NCBI GenBank assembly: GCA_037975125.1
Contig: CM075857.1
Span: forward strand, 69,829,899-69,893,898
Reading direction: 5' to 3'
DNA: 64,000 nt
Source of the DNA: Latrodectus hesperus
Lineage: Eukaryota > Arthropoda > Arachnida > Araneae > Theridiidae
The notes beneath the pieces are model-generated. The model saw only the letters and a program-made list of their open reading frames with translations, did no database searches and had not been told where the DNA came from. Below, in pieces: positions 13,101 to 26,933 of this stretch. The translations under genes were made by a program, and so were the position numbers. The first letter of the stretch is position 1, and the number at the start of each line of letters is the position of its first letter.

Positions 13101-13981
13101 ATGTAATCCTAAAAATGTTTTTACCTTAATAATTGTAACTATAAGTAATGTAAGGCTGTTTTACTTCATTTAAAATCGACAGTATCAACGTGGTACCACA
13201 AAATGAAACATAAATTATGATCTGCTATCTTAGGAATAATAGTGATTTATTTTTAATAAACAAATAGGATTTTAATAAATTTTATGTTCATAATAAAGCT
13301 GTTACACTTTTTTCAACGAAAAATATACATTAAAAAATGAACCTAAAACTATGGTAACCCCAAATTAACTTAACATGAACTGCAGTGAGTTATTGATGAT
13401 TTTATTTTTATAAATTATTTGCTGTTCATGTTTTTACTTGAATTCTAATAAACAATTTTATTTGGAGTTTGGTGCTCTTCAACTTGTCCATCGAGGGAAA
13501 AAATAATGGGTTAAGAGTTTCAGAGTTTTACAGTTCAGAAGCCAAAGGATGTTTTAAAAAAAATGCATTTCCACATCTTATAGCAAGAATTTGACAAACC
13601 TTTGCAAGCTTGACGCAATATTATCGTGCCCTGGGTGTCCACGAGTAAAAGGACTTCTTATGTTAATTCCTTGATTCTTTAATTATACCTTGGTAAATTT
13701 CACTTACCAGAATATCAAATATGTTCATAGGATTATAAAAGAATATTAAAAAATGCATTTCTGTGATTAAAGTTTCGGATGTCATAATAATTTAAGTAGT
13801 ATATCTTATTATATCTGTTAAAAGTACGCAGTTATATATGAATAATATTGAAGAAAGAATTCTTGCATATAATCAATTTTTTATGCAATCAGGGATGAAA
13901 TGTGATGAAAATAAACACATATCTCAAACAAATGTTTCCTAAATATGTTAAGAGAAATTAAAAGTTCAATTTATAAATATA

Positions 13982-14051
13982 ATGTTATAAATATAAATAC
14001 CAATCGTTATATATCTATAACCACCATGTTATAAATATAAATACCAATCGT
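13982..14051 (+). repeat. 26-bp direct repeat, two copies
   Basis: atgttataaatataaatacc followed by aatcgt occurs at 13982-14007 and identically at 14026-14051, a local duplication with 44-bp spacing. Confidence 0.9.
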
Positions 14052-17000
14052 AGCTAATAAATAAAGAAAACGGGATTTTTAAATTTTATGTTACATACCA
14101 ATTATTTTGTCATGCTTATTAGTGGATTTACGTATTTATATTTTTTGTATAAATTTTAAGTTAAATATTTTATATAATTTAAAAGGAAAAAGTATGATTA
14201 AGTTGCTTATTATAATTAAAGGCTATATTCGGTTTCCTCAAGGTATTTATAACATTATTGATGCTCAAACAAAATGCTAAAAAATCAAAAGAAAAACGGA
14301 ATGCTTATGTGATAAGTAATGATAAGTAATGAAATAATGTTTTGTTAAAATACAGCAAGCATGAATACATTATTTTAATTTTTTGATTTACTAATTCTAA
14401 ATAAGTTATATTCATTTTAAGCATTTACTCAACAGTTGAATTTTCCTCTTCATAAGCATTATTCTGCAAAATTTGCATTTATTTTGTTGTACTAACATTC
14501 AAAAAGATTTTTCAGTAATAAAAATTGTTTTATGAGGAAATATTTTCTTTAAATTTAAATATCTGTAAAAACTAAAAAGTTATCTTATAAGATAAATCAA
14601 AATGATAACTGGAGCAGTAACTGAAGCAGCAAAATTATAAATTACAGTTACATTATAAAGTTACAATAAATAGAAACTTTTCAACAATCAAAATTATCAA
14701 AAAAATATAAGCAGTTTTCCAAATTATTAAAAAAACATTATGTGCCGTTATTTGTAAATGTTTCATACACAGCGTGATATAGGCACTGTTGGGAGAAATT
14801 ACATTGCCTAGAAAGAAGATAAATTCTAAAAATTGGGGAGAATAAATATAATAAAATAAAAATAATTAATATCTTAGATTTTTAAAATAAAAGAATATGA
14901 AAAAATAAGTATTTTTTTTGTGAACATATGTTGCTTACTTTATATTCATCATGTATAAATACCCTTAACAGATTAATAGTCGATCTAATTTCATATGATG
15001 AAGAATGATTATGTAGTTTACAGATCATCACTTACATTGCTTTGTGATAGATATAAGCTTTTTTGTAATTGTTTTCTACTTTTGTTTAATATACAATGCA
15101 TTACCGGACCTGGAGAGCAAATTAACATTAAATAGTAGATATATTGGGCTTTTGTAATTCACTTTATGGTGCAGAACTACGTATACCTAATGTGGCTGAA
15201 AAAATAACAATTACAGGACTTAGGGGATATTTTTGACTGTTCAAACTGCTATGAATTTTTAAAATGTGTGCGGAAAATTAGAATGTGTAATACCTTTTCA
15301 AACCATATATTTAAAAGTAGTATACTAATAATTATAAGCAATATAGTATTCAAAAATATATCTAGGAGCCAACATATGTTGATAACGCGTTAACAAAGTG
15401 TAACTAGATTCGCTACTGAAGCTCCTGTTCTGTCTCTCTCTCTCACTCTCATAATGTATGTCATATATGCACCAAAGAAATATCAAATAAAGAAACATGG
15501 TTGATAAAATCAGTTATTCCTGTGGTTAGAAACACTAAGAAGCAAGATGTAGCAGTTATTTCAATAACTTTATAAGGAAAAAATTAACAAATATGAAACT
15601 ACTTGAAATTATCTTTTAATATTCTGTTGGGACTGCAGATGTATATGCTGAACTTATCAACACCTTAAACATCATTTATCTATCATCTTGGGTAGATATA
15701 TTTTTCAGAATTAAATGTATCTTCAGGATATTTATTCTTTATTGAGTTTAGATACAAAAACATCAAGAGGTCTCTAAGAAAACCATCTTTCATTTAGCAA
15801 TCATTAAAATTAATTGCTGAAATTTTAATAATTTTTAACTCTAGTTATCATTAACTTCATGCTAGATTTTCAGTCAGTTCAACTATTCGACATAAGAGAT
15901 TTTAATTACTCTCAATAGCAGAAGGTTATCAGGTTATCACTGAAAATAGTAAATTTTAATACAATTTTGAACTAATTATAATATGAATTCATTTGAATAA
16001 AAATTTATCCTTCTTATAATTTTTTGACATTAATAGATATACTTCGAAATTTAATTACATGCATATTTTATCGAATGAATATTAATCAAACGAATGAGTT
16101 CCATTACTAATTAAAAAAGTAAAATTTAAGCAATAATGAGAAACCTTTAGGAGAAACTATATGTTCCAACATATTAAATTAAAGTTTTCTTCACAAAAGA
16201 AATATTTATCACCTCAATAAAGAAATATTATAAAATAGTGAATGTAGTTTAAATTTAAAATAAACCAAGTATTTCTAACAGTATAAATAAAAATTCTTCC
16301 TTTCATAGTTTATAACGAATATATAAGCAATTAAATTTACTAAAATAAACATATCATAATTTCTTTATATATATTGAGTATAAGAAATATTCAAATAAAG
16401 CGAATATACTTTAAATTTTTTCTTCAATACAGAAGAATCCATTTTGTGCTTTGTGTAAGTTTTCCTAAGCTGTTGAAATTTCTAAAACTACTAGATGGTT
16501 CTTTAGAAGTCTAAACGTTTTACACTTTTTTCTATGAATAACATCTGCCAGTTCTCAAGCGCAATTCATTGGTTTATCCCAAATATTACAAAAAGAAAGT
16601 TCTTCAATTATTTTCTCATGTTGAACAAAATTTTCATAAGGATTTATTGTTTAAGTACCCTGTAAATAAATGGTTATTTGTTTAAAGTGCTGTTTAAATG
16701 AAGAATATTTTGTTGGTTTTGAAATTTCTGTTTCATGAAGAAGTCGGTCAATTGAAATCATAGTATGAAATAAATCTATAACTTCATTTTCTTAAGTAAA
16801 ATAAATAATAAAATTTATCAAAAAATTAATTTATTTCAAATAACTGTACCTTTATTTTCTAAGTAAGAGTTTTTAGAAAAATGTACTTTTATAATAAAAT
16901 GTGAACATTTATAAAATATTTATAAAGAGTACATTTACAGAAATGTTTTGCCACACTCTTGATTTTTGAATTATTGCCACTGATTCCTAAGAACGGTGTC

Positions 17001-18214
17001 TAGATACATTAAATGCAAAATAAATACATCTAAGGCGTACCTGGAAGAAAACTGCTGAATAAGCATTCGTACCACAAAAACAGAATGAAAAAGAAAATTG
17101 TAAAACTGTTGAGCATTATAATCTATTTAGTATAAAAAGACACCTACTAGATATTAATGCAAAAAATAGAATGGTTAAAGTATACGTTTTGTCTTTTTGT
17201 GATTTCCTACTTTGGGAAATCATGAAATTTAAACAGAAGAAACGCTGAGAGGTACATCATTGTACTGGTTTGTTTAAATAAATAGCGTAAATAAAACGTA
17301 GATTATGTAAAATATTATCGAATCAACTTTATTTATTCTTATTGTTCAAATTTTGTGTGGAGTATGTAAATAAATAAGGAATATTATACCTGTTTGCCTT
17401 AGACATCAATAAAAGAAAATTTTTGTAGTCGTAGTATATTGATTCTCATGATCATGGAGCTATTTTCCAAAGCTAAGTATAGTGAGATGGTTTTATTGCA
17501 CGATCAGCGTTAACATAGCGTACGATGGCCAGCAAAGTTTTATCTGCAACGTTTCCCTGCATTTCTGGAAACAGCAACCCTGATGAATGTATAAAGATGT
17601 ATTTAATCTTTTCTAATGCACTAATAGTCTTGTAAGAACTAAGAAAAAAATGGAGATAATTTTAAACCCTGACTAAGAATATCATAATCCAATAAACTTT
17701 AGAATTAACTAACATTTTTAAAGCTTATTATAAAGAAATTGGAAATATGAGAATATGTTTCATAAAAGAAAAAAAATTTTTTTAATTTATAACACTTCTA
17801 TAAAACAACAAACAGGATATTTCCTAAATTGATGTTCTGAACTAGAATAGTTTTTAATGACACCTTAAAATACCATTTTCTGATTAGAGATATTTATTAA
17901 GGCACCTTAAGTTTTAATGTTTAATATGTTTTAAAATTTTACGTAGTTCATTTTTTCTTAAAGTAAATTTCATTAAATTCTTACTTATTTATTATTCTTG
18001 AAAATATTTTTAATCAATTTTTATTATGATTAATATGTCATTTTTCATAATTATAGTTTTATAATTTTTTATTTTACAATCCTTGGATCATCAAAATAAA
18101 ATTATTTCTTATTTTCCTATTTATTGCATAATTAATACAGTTTAAAAAGAACTAACCTACATCCTTAAGAGTTGCGCACAAAATTCCAGTTCTTACGACA
18201 TCTTCAGTTTGGCA

Positions 18215-18245
18215 CAAAGATGCCAAATTTTATTTGGCATCTTTG
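18215..18245. repeat. Perfect 14-bp-arm hairpin with a third partial copy
   Basis: caaagatgccaaat (18215-18228), three T, then its exact inverse (18232-18245). The string aagatgccaaattttatt occurs at 18217-18234 and again as a direct repeat at about 18277-18294, so the region has undergone both inverted and direct duplication. Confidence 0.9.
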
Positions 18246-19589
18246 ATATCAGATCTTGTTAAGATGTATCTTTGTTAAGATGCCAAATTTTATTATCATC
18301 ACTATAAGTAATACGATTATTTTATATTGAACAAAGTTGATTAAAATAATTAAAATAATATGTAAAGATTTAATCTAGATTTGTAGAAATCACAATATCA
18401 GTGTCGCTAGCAGCTTATACAAATAAACATTAAAAAAGATATAAATAACTTTACAACATTATGCTTGTAATTTTTAAAATAAAATCATTTAATTGTAAAT
18501 AATAAATATTTTATCTCATAAAAGCTTTCAAGTCAAAAGAAATACACTGCAATTTTGTTTTCAAAATGTTAGTTTTCTCTTTTCTGGTTAAATATTAAGT
18601 GTATGCTTTGGTAGGAACTATGCAGAGTTATTACAAAAGAATCATCGGTATTCCGAAGCCTTTATTTCGGAACATAATTGTGTCACAGCAATGAGTTATA
18701 CATGAAAAGAAAACTGAAAGTATCCAAGATTGACATACATTACTATAAATGTTCAATATGTGCTCCTTGGGTGATGCGGCAGATGCCTAGGCTAAAGTTC
18801 AGTTCGCTCCACACATTACTTTGCTTGGTCGCATTGACAGCCGTGAATGTATTCATGTCGTGGTTCTGCAACTTACTCAATGTGATAAATAGTCACGTAA
18901 GTACATAGTCCTTAGCAAATCCCCAAATGAATGAGTTATGTCGTGAAAGGTCGTGTGATCTGGACGGTCGCGAATACAATGTTTTGCCATCCTTTCTATC
19001 CCGACCACTGTCGTGCGAGTTGTTGATTAAAGTAGTCACGAATCTCTTTGTACCAGTGTGATGGAGCTCCATCCTGTTGGTTAAAGAAATAGTTGATATA
19101 GTGTTTTATATTTGCATAAACAGACATAATTGAAGCACGTTCACATAGGAAGTACCGGTCACATTGCCTGTAGCAAAAATTAAAGAAGACATCGTAATTA
19201 GAAACTTCACCAAAAAAACATGAATTTTTGTGGAATTGCATTCGTGTTTCACAGTTTCATGGGAACTTTTCCTGTGGCATCCGTACATTGTGTTGGTTCA
19301 CCTTACCACTATGAAAATTAGCTTCATCACTAAATACACACTTGTTTTCAAAGTCATCGTCCTTATTAGCCTCTCGCATTTTCTCACAAAGTGTCTTATT
19401 TTTGACATAATCGACCGGCTTTAATGCTTCTGCATATGGTGCGCTTTAAATTGTAATGTTTTTCTCAAAATTTTCCACACAGTTGACTGTAGAAGGGAAA
19501 GCTCGCCGAAAGCGCGATTTGTTTATTTTGTCTGTGTGAAAACGTGCAGAGTATAAACGCTGTAGAATTAGGTTGATGTATGCAGAGAA

Positions 19590-19885
19590 ATAATATTTAT
19601 TAAAGCATTTTAAAATTATAAAAAATAGACTTAATACATAATAGCAGCAGTCACCAACTTGGTCATTCACTTGACACACATTCTGAAATATACTGATAAG
19701 AACACCTAATATAATAATCATATTTTGCACTTGGTTATAGCTACAGTTAAACTCAGTACTTATGATTAAAACATACATAGTATTCTTTAGCCAATACTAC
19801 AGAAATTTTTAAATTCAATTTCCAACAGATCCAACAATTTCCAACAGATTTCTAACAATTTCCAACAGATAAATTTAATTTCCAA
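19590..19885. other. A+T-rich insertion inside the transposase pseudogene
   Basis: Transposase-like coding stops near 19.90 kb and resumes near 19.56 kb, reading leftwards. The DNA between is A+T-rich and encodes nothing recognisable. The heptamer cagagaa lies at both edges (19583-19589 and 19886-19892) and could be a target duplication, although the minisatellite at the right edge itself contains caga. Edges are approximate. Confidence 0.45.
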
Positions 19886-19890
19886 CAGAG
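19812..19890 (+). repeat. Minisatellite, AATTTCCAACAGA core, four copies
   Basis: The core aatttccaacaga recurs four times with spacers of variable length (units of about 19-21 bp) at the edge of the A+T-rich insertion. Confidence 0.85.
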
Positions 19891-20810
19891 AACAGGACAA
19901 CGGATGAAACTGTAGCTTTTTTCACTATATCTTCAGTAACGCTTGATTGGCTAGAAATTTTGCCTTTACATAAGCAACCGGTTTCTTTAAACTGTCGGTA
20001 CCAGAGCAGAACGCTTTATTGTATTAGTGGTTTGCATTTGTATGTTCACCGTAATTCTTTCTGATCTTTCTGATGAGCGATTCACACTTTGAAAATTTTA
20101 ATATACAAAATGCTTTTTACTGTTCAGTCGCCATTTTGAATATGATGCTCACGCTCTAACTATGGCAACAATACGGCATTGCATAAGAACATCGTGCAAC
20201 TGTTGTTAACACCATCTCGTTTGCGTTGTCATGGAAACATATTCGTAGTAATGCATTCATATCCGATTATTCTTTTGTAATACTCTTGTATTTTTATCCG
20301 GTGAGTTGTCAGTCAATAAAACCGAAAATTTTATTTTATTAAATGCCTTAATATATAAGAATAGCTTAATGTAACATCGTATGTTCTTAGAATAATATAA
20401 TTATTACATGCAATATTTAAGTTAAATTTACTTTAAAATACGAAAATATGTTACATATAAAGGAAATATTTGATGTAACAAAATTTTTCTTTTTGATAAA
20501 GATACCATCAACAAAAATACATAAAAGTTCTGGTAACCAAGCATTACCAAATTTTTGTTTTTAAAAATATGTCTTATTATTTATCATTATTAGGTAATTT
20601 AAATAATACCAGTGATATTTCAAAGAACGTTCCATGAAAAAAATTTTACGTTTAACTTACAACAACAAGTGTGATAAAAATCTGTATTATATATTGCTTT
20701 GTTGCCGAGTTTCTTGAAGGAACTAACAAATTTGGTGAGATAAATATTTGCTAAATATTAGACCTTAAAAATCTGTAACAAGTTTAAATCCCATTTTGAG
20801 TAAGTATTAT

Positions 20811-20861
20811 GATAATAGTTTAATATTGAGAAGTATTACTTCTCAATATTAAAATATTATC
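20811..20861. repeat. Near-perfect palindrome, 25-bp arms, 1-bp centre
   Basis: 20811-20835 is the inverse of 20837-20861 at 24 of 25 positions, with a single T between. The inner 17 bp of each arm (tttaatattgagaagta) match perfectly. Confidence 0.95.
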
Positions 20862-21031
20862 ATTGATAAATTTTCGCTGTAATTTAAAATTTTTCATAAC
20901 ATACATTAGGTAATTTATAAAAGATTAAAATTATAGAAATTTGAAACATCATATAAATAAAATTTGATGAAATCATCGTATTAGAAATTTTTGTCACGCC
21001 TAAATACTTTAAAGTTAAAGGAGATATTCAT

Positions 21032-21087
21032 ACAGAGGATTCTATTTAACATTAATCACTTTATTAATGGTAAATAGAATCCTCTGT
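21032..21087. repeat. Inverted repeat, 25-bp arms, 6-bp loop
   Basis: acagaggattctatttaaca... (21032-21056) and the inverse of 21063-21087 match at 24 of 25 positions around cacttt. Confidence 0.95.
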
Positions 21088-24000
21088 TAGCTTTTTTCAT
21101 TACTTTGTACGGGGAAATTTAAAATTTTTAAACTTTTATAATTATGTCATAATTATGTTTTGTAGCATAAAAATTAAGTGCAGTACATTTTTAATAAATT
21201 ACTTAAAAAATAAACTTCAGAGAGTTGATACTAAAACCAAGGTATTGTGCGATGTTTTTAAATTTAAATCATTGCGAAAACACAAATAACAAAAATTTAA
21301 ATTTATAATATTCCTACATTAATTGTGATGCTCGAAGGCTATAATATCTTTAAAACGCAAGCATCCTTTAAAATATCAGAAGTAGAAAATGTTTGTTCTT
21401 AGTCAAGTGAAATCATTTCTTGGAAAATTCTCTTCTGTCATTCAAAGTTTTAAAAGGGATTTTTTTACCTGTGAAATAATTCTGATGATTTAGTGGCCCT
21501 AACTAGTGAAGTAGAAGTTTTAACTCGCAAAAAACTAGTGAATGTGAAATTTCAGTCTTTCTCTTAAAGAATTTGAAATATTTTTGCTTTTACTCTTCGT
21601 TTCATTATGTTTTAAAAGAGAAGTAAGTCCAGCTTTTTCTTAAGATTTGATTGCTAGAAAATCTTTCGTATTCAGCGATACCTAACAGTCAGCTTGGGAG
21701 GATAAGAGCTACCATAAAATCTAAGATTAAATGGGTAAATAAAAACACTTCGCAAATACTTTTAACAGAATTCTATGTTTAGTTTCAAGATTTTCTTTAG
21801 CTTCAAATCCTCAGATACGGCTACATGTATTTTTGTTTTGCATTTTTAAATACTTCAAGGATTCTTATTTTTGTAAATTTGTAGACAAAGTGAGAATTTC
21901 TGTAGATTAAAGCAGATAAGGATGCTTTCATTAATAATTTTAATTAAAAATAATACACTAGGCAAAAAAATTTTAGCTTATTTATATAAAATTATTTTCT
22001 AAAAAAGAAAGAATATCAAAAACTTTGTCCTTTTAATATCATCACAATATAAAATAATGAAAATCAGTGTGAGATAATTTTATAGAAGAATGTATTTGAA
22101 ATTTCTTTGGCATTAAAAGATGTGTTTTTCACGTTCACTTATTCTCATTTGTGTTTCCTTTAATAAAGAATAGTAAATAACTTGAGAAAAATGTACATTC
22201 GATTTCAAGTAAAAAAAAATCATATTTAGACTAAAATTGACATTTTTTTATCTTCTTTTTGAATACTATTTTCCTAAGTTCCTTTTCATTTTTTTCTTTG
22301 TTTTACTGATTTTGCTAACAAGTAAGATGGTAAATAAGAATTTTTATTACTACCATAATGTTCAATATTATAATAAATGAAAGGAGAGACAAAAACTTGT
22401 ATATAATTTACTCGTACATCGAAAATTAGTGAATTCTGAAAAAAGTTCTCTAAAATTCTCTTATAATATAAAATTCTCTAATAAATATTCTCGAATAAAT
22501 TCTCTAATAAATATAAAATTTGCGAATTATCTTTCCTTTTATACACATATTACTTTTTAAAATAATGTTCTTTACTAAAAGCTTTTGTCCCCAACGCCAG
22601 ATTTGAGAAATAAAATACTGATTCTTTTGTTTGGTATACTGCAAATATAATGATTTATTCTGTAAATTATATTTCATGCAATATATTCATTATTCATTAA
22701 AACAAACACATTTAATATTATTCATTTCAATATTTTTAATTTATTTTTCTAAATCAATGACAATACCATACTCTTATGAGAATATTTCTTAAGCAGTAAA
22801 TTATGTGGTATGTAGATAAATTAAAAAAATATTTAATATTAATATTTTTCAAAATATTAATTTCTAAAATTTTATAATTTCTCATACGGAATAGTTAATT
22901 GTAGAATTTTCTATCATGTAAAATTGATAAATTTTATTGAGTATGAGGGAATATAACTTTTATGCTTAATGAGTGAATTTCCATGTAGCTTAGAATTTCC
23001 ACAGGAAATATAAGAATGGAACTAGCGTTAATCTAAAATAGTATAAAAGAAAAATAAAGTACTGTAAAAAAGCATATTTATAAAGATTCCTCTATTGTAA
23101 ATATTATCGATATTTTGTTGTAATAATTTACCCATGTCATTAAACTATCTCAATTTTATGAGTATTAACTGTTTACAGGATGATTTTGTATGGGAACATG
23201 TATTTGATTTTAAATTAAATAAAAATCAACCAAACATGTTTTAATAAAAATCTTATTTACATGTTTACTTATTTGACATTTTTATTTTTCTCACTGCAAT
23301 TTATTAGTTTAAGAAAATATGCAAAAGTAATTACTGACGTTAAAAAAATAACATAAAATCTATTTAATGTTATACAGAGAGTTAAAACTGCAACAGTAAT
23401 TTTTATCAGAAAAATTTAAATAAATATCTTACATTACTCTATATAAATATAATTATATGTTTGCTAAATAAGAGAGTTCTTTTTTTAAATTTAACAAATA
23501 TTTTGATTGCAAAATGTTTTCTCAGAAATATAAATTAAGTCTGCATTTCAATATAAATATACTTCTCCAATTCTAAGTAACATAAATTTGTTACTTCAAT
23601 TAAAAAATTTAGTTTATCTAATATAATTTACCTATGTTATTTACTCCTTTAAATTTCTACAAATAATATTTTTACTTAGAATTGTATTGAAACGGACGAG
23701 GGTAAAAAGTTAATTGATTTAAATTTTAAAAGTCATACTTTTATTACCTGTAAATTTGTAGAAACATTTACACAAAAAATACAGAAAAATATTTTCTTCT
23801 ATTTAATTAAAATTATAGGAATGTAGTTTTCCTTTTTAAATGTAAATAATCATTGAAATGAAGGTAAATCCTTTAGAATTATTTGTGTCATTCCTACCTA
23901 GTGATGAGAAAATGAGAACATATAAAAAGTCCTAGCAGTTATAACTTTGTTTTCCGAAAACTATTCAATAATCTTCAATGTTTTGTCAAAGATAACATAG

Positions 24001-26844
24001 TAATCGAACACATTTCCTTGTTTTGATAATAAAATGCTCTTTCAAATTTTATTGTATTATAATTAAAACAATTTGACATATAAGTTTTAATAAGTAATAA
24101 TTTTATAAAATTCATATTAAATATAAATGATATCTTATGATGGATCAATTACAATTAATTTGTAAAAAGAATACGTTAAATATGAACTGATTTAAAATAA
24201 TATTGCTTAGTTTTTTGTTAATTAATTTTCTTCGTTAAAAATACCTACTTAAACGAATTAATTAAAAAAATGAACTTACATAATGTTAGCTGCATATATT
24301 CAATGTTCAAAATTGAATATCTTCCTGTCTATAATTTTTAATAAAAATTAATTGCTATGCAATTAATTAAAATAATAACATTTCATTCATTTTGCTGTTT
24401 TTTCTTAATTACAGGATGTTAACCAATTTTCATTTATTAAAATTTACTTTTGTATTTAAGGTTAGTTAAAAAGAGTAATTTAGTTCCCAATATAATTGAT
24501 ATGGAAAATATGATTATAACTGCATTTACTTATATTAATTATATATCTTATTATGTTAATTGTACATAAGCATGGAATTTGTTACTTTATTTATCGCATA
24601 TTTTAATTTTAAGTTTTGACACACTAGAATTTTAAAATGATTAAATATATATTAAGTTTCTAATAGTTATATTGTAACTAGTTTTATAATGTTGTAAACA
24701 ATTTATAATTTCATTAATATAAATTTTATAATACTACTTTCATAACTTAAAAATTGATAAACTATAAAAATTTTTAAATTAAAGCATTTACACACATAAA
24801 AAAGAACTAGTTTAATTTTTGGAATTACTAATTTTATATAATTAAAAATCCGTTTACTTTCCTTATAAAGTTTCCTTATGAATGTGATAAATTATAGATA
24901 AGCTGTAAAACTTTCAAAAATACTTTCAAGGGTCTCTTTAACAAGACTTGACATATCATTTCAAATACTAGACACATCCTACTTCAAAGATGGCAGTTTT
25001 AATTTTACTCTAAGCTTGTAGCTGGTTGCTTAGATTAATGTACTCAAAATTCTTGTGATAATAACAGCTGACATGAAACAATAAAATAAATAAAGTTATT
25101 ATCCAACACAAAACAGCAAAGTTTTTTCTTTATAATTTCTAAATAAGAATGATTATAATTACAAATTTAAAACTAAAATTTTAACATAGGGAATTTTTTT
25201 AATTGTTATATAAATAATAAACTGTATATTTTTTAATTGTTTTCACTACATAAAATTCTATTTTTTACATTTGCTTACTTTTTAGAATAATCTTTTACAT
25301 GCTTACTACAATTTTGAACTTTAATTAAATTCTAAAATTCTCGATGTTTTTTATTTAAATAAATCAAAAATGTGTATAATAAAGCTTGAAGAAGAATTAT
25401 ATGATTGTTGTGTTATAAAAATTTACATTATATTTATGATTACCTTTGACTTTTAAAAATTCTTTAATATATAATAAAATGGAAATAAACACGGATATCA
25501 ATTTTGTGACTAAATAAGCTATAGGTAATTTAGTTTCTAACATAAAGATATTAAATTTTTGAAATGCTTATAGTATTGTTTTAAACTTTTTAAAGTATGC
25601 AAATTACATAAGATATTATTTTAATTTTAGGATACAATCAAATTTCAAATAGGATCAATATTTGCATATTATACTCACAAATTTCAGAATTCAGCTTATA
25701 ATTGAAAGTTATAAAGTAATACAATTTCCTGTTCATTTTTACAAAAAAATAAATAGAATTTTTGAAAACTTTTCACTATCTCTTTATTCAAAAAATATTA
25801 TTAATCTTAAATACTACATTTTTACTATACTAAATTTTACTTTACTATACTTTTACTACACTAAAAATAATATACTGTACTAAAATACTATACAATACTG
25901 CTAAGTTTTATTTATTAGGTATATTACGCTTAGAACTTTAAAAAAAATTAAAATTTTAATGCTAGAATTTATTAATACAATAGTCATCACAATTATCAAG
26001 AAAATAATAGATCTAGACAACAATAGTTGTTTTACTTCCCATGCCAATTCATCTGAAAATGATGAAGTATTTGATTTTTTTCTTTTATTTGTATAGCATT
26101 TTAAATAAAGCACATTTTTAGACATTTGATTGGGTGTATTTAAATGATACACAAAAAAGATATTATATTTTAAATTACACGGAATTAAATGCAATTCAAT
26201 TTATGTTTCATTTAATTATCTAAACTTATAATGAATATCATAATATTTTGAAACAAATATAAATTAAAGTACATACGATTTTCCACTTAATTTAGCTTAC
26301 ATAATTAATGAACCATGAGTGCTAATATATACAATTAATAATTAAAACAAAAAAATTATATTTTCCTATTCAAAATATAATAATATCTTATATTTGATTT
26401 GAAAGAGTTCATAAAACATTTCTAAAATTAAGCCACTAATTAATTAAATTACGAAACAATTTACGCATATATAAAAATTTTTTTAGAATTGAGAAACTAT
26501 CAAAATATCAAAAATAACACGTTCCTAAGAACTTGAGCAAATTAATAAATTATTAACATAAATATGCATACAAAGAGTCAAAAGGTTTCTTATATTAAAA
26601 TTTTCCTATATTTAGAAGGGTTATTTGAGACTCTCAGTCCTTTGAGAAATGTTACCATTTTCTATTATCAAAGCTTAAATTAAAGAATTCATAATGTATA
26701 AACAATTTGAAAACAGCTATTGATTCTGTAAAATTATCATTATCGTTTTTAGTAATATTGTAGTAAATTTAAAAATCATTAATTTTTTAAGTCTTGCTTT
26801 AAATTTAAAAAAATTAAATCAAAAATTAGAAAATGAATAAATTT

Positions 26845-26847
<3 letters not shown>

Positions 26848-26928
<81 letters not shown>
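26848..26928. repeat. (AT)n microsatellite, about 80 bp
   Basis: Uninterrupted AT dinucleotides flanked by aaattt motifs on both sides. Its length probably varies between individuals. Confidence 0.97.

Positions 26929-26933
<5 letters not shown>

Larger units (their letters stand above)
9337..18618. other. A+T-rich non-coding stretch with small repeats
   Basis: No coding sequence supported. It holds two inverted repeats near 9.9-10.1 kb, a 26-bp direct repeat at 14.0 kb and a hairpin at 18.2 kb, all listed separately. There are short TC-rich (15430-15450) and slightly G+C-richer patches (13480-13660, 17490-17590) that I could not match to any family. Confidence 0.6.
18743..20134 (-). pseudogene. 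Transposase pseudogene, mariner-like DDE family with C-terminal GAHIEHL
   Basis: An ATG at 20134 (MATEQ, stop, KAFCILKFSKCES) opens the N-terminal DNA-binding region. It continues with LWYRQFKETGCLCKGK and VTEDIVKKA. After an insertion come QSTVWKILRKTLQFKAHHMQ and the first catalytic Asp in CVFSDEANFHSGKVNQHNVR. Then follow ECNSTKIHVF, the second Asp in FNQQDGAPSHWYKEIRDYF, and RPSRSHDLSRHNSFIWG. There the usual third Asp (family pattern P-C-D-F-F-L-W-G) is Asn. It ends ICRITQGAHIEHL, stop at 18743-18745. Arthropod genomes carry many such transposases. Several frameshifts and stops make it dead. The 1392 bp compare with about 1050 bp in the family, the excess being the insertion near 19.6-19.9 kb. 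Confidence 0.85.
18621..20288 (-). mobile_element. IS630/Tc1/mariner-superfamily transposon, near full length
   Basis: Terminal inverted repeats gagttattacaaaagaatc... (18625-18648) and the inverse of 20263-20285 match except for one indel and one base. TA dinucleotides lie at 18619-18620 and 20289-20290, consistent with TA target duplication. Between them lies a minus-strand transposase pseudogene reaching almost to the left repeat. Length is about 1668 bp, inflated by an A+T-rich insertion of about 300 bp within the coding region. Confidence 0.8.
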
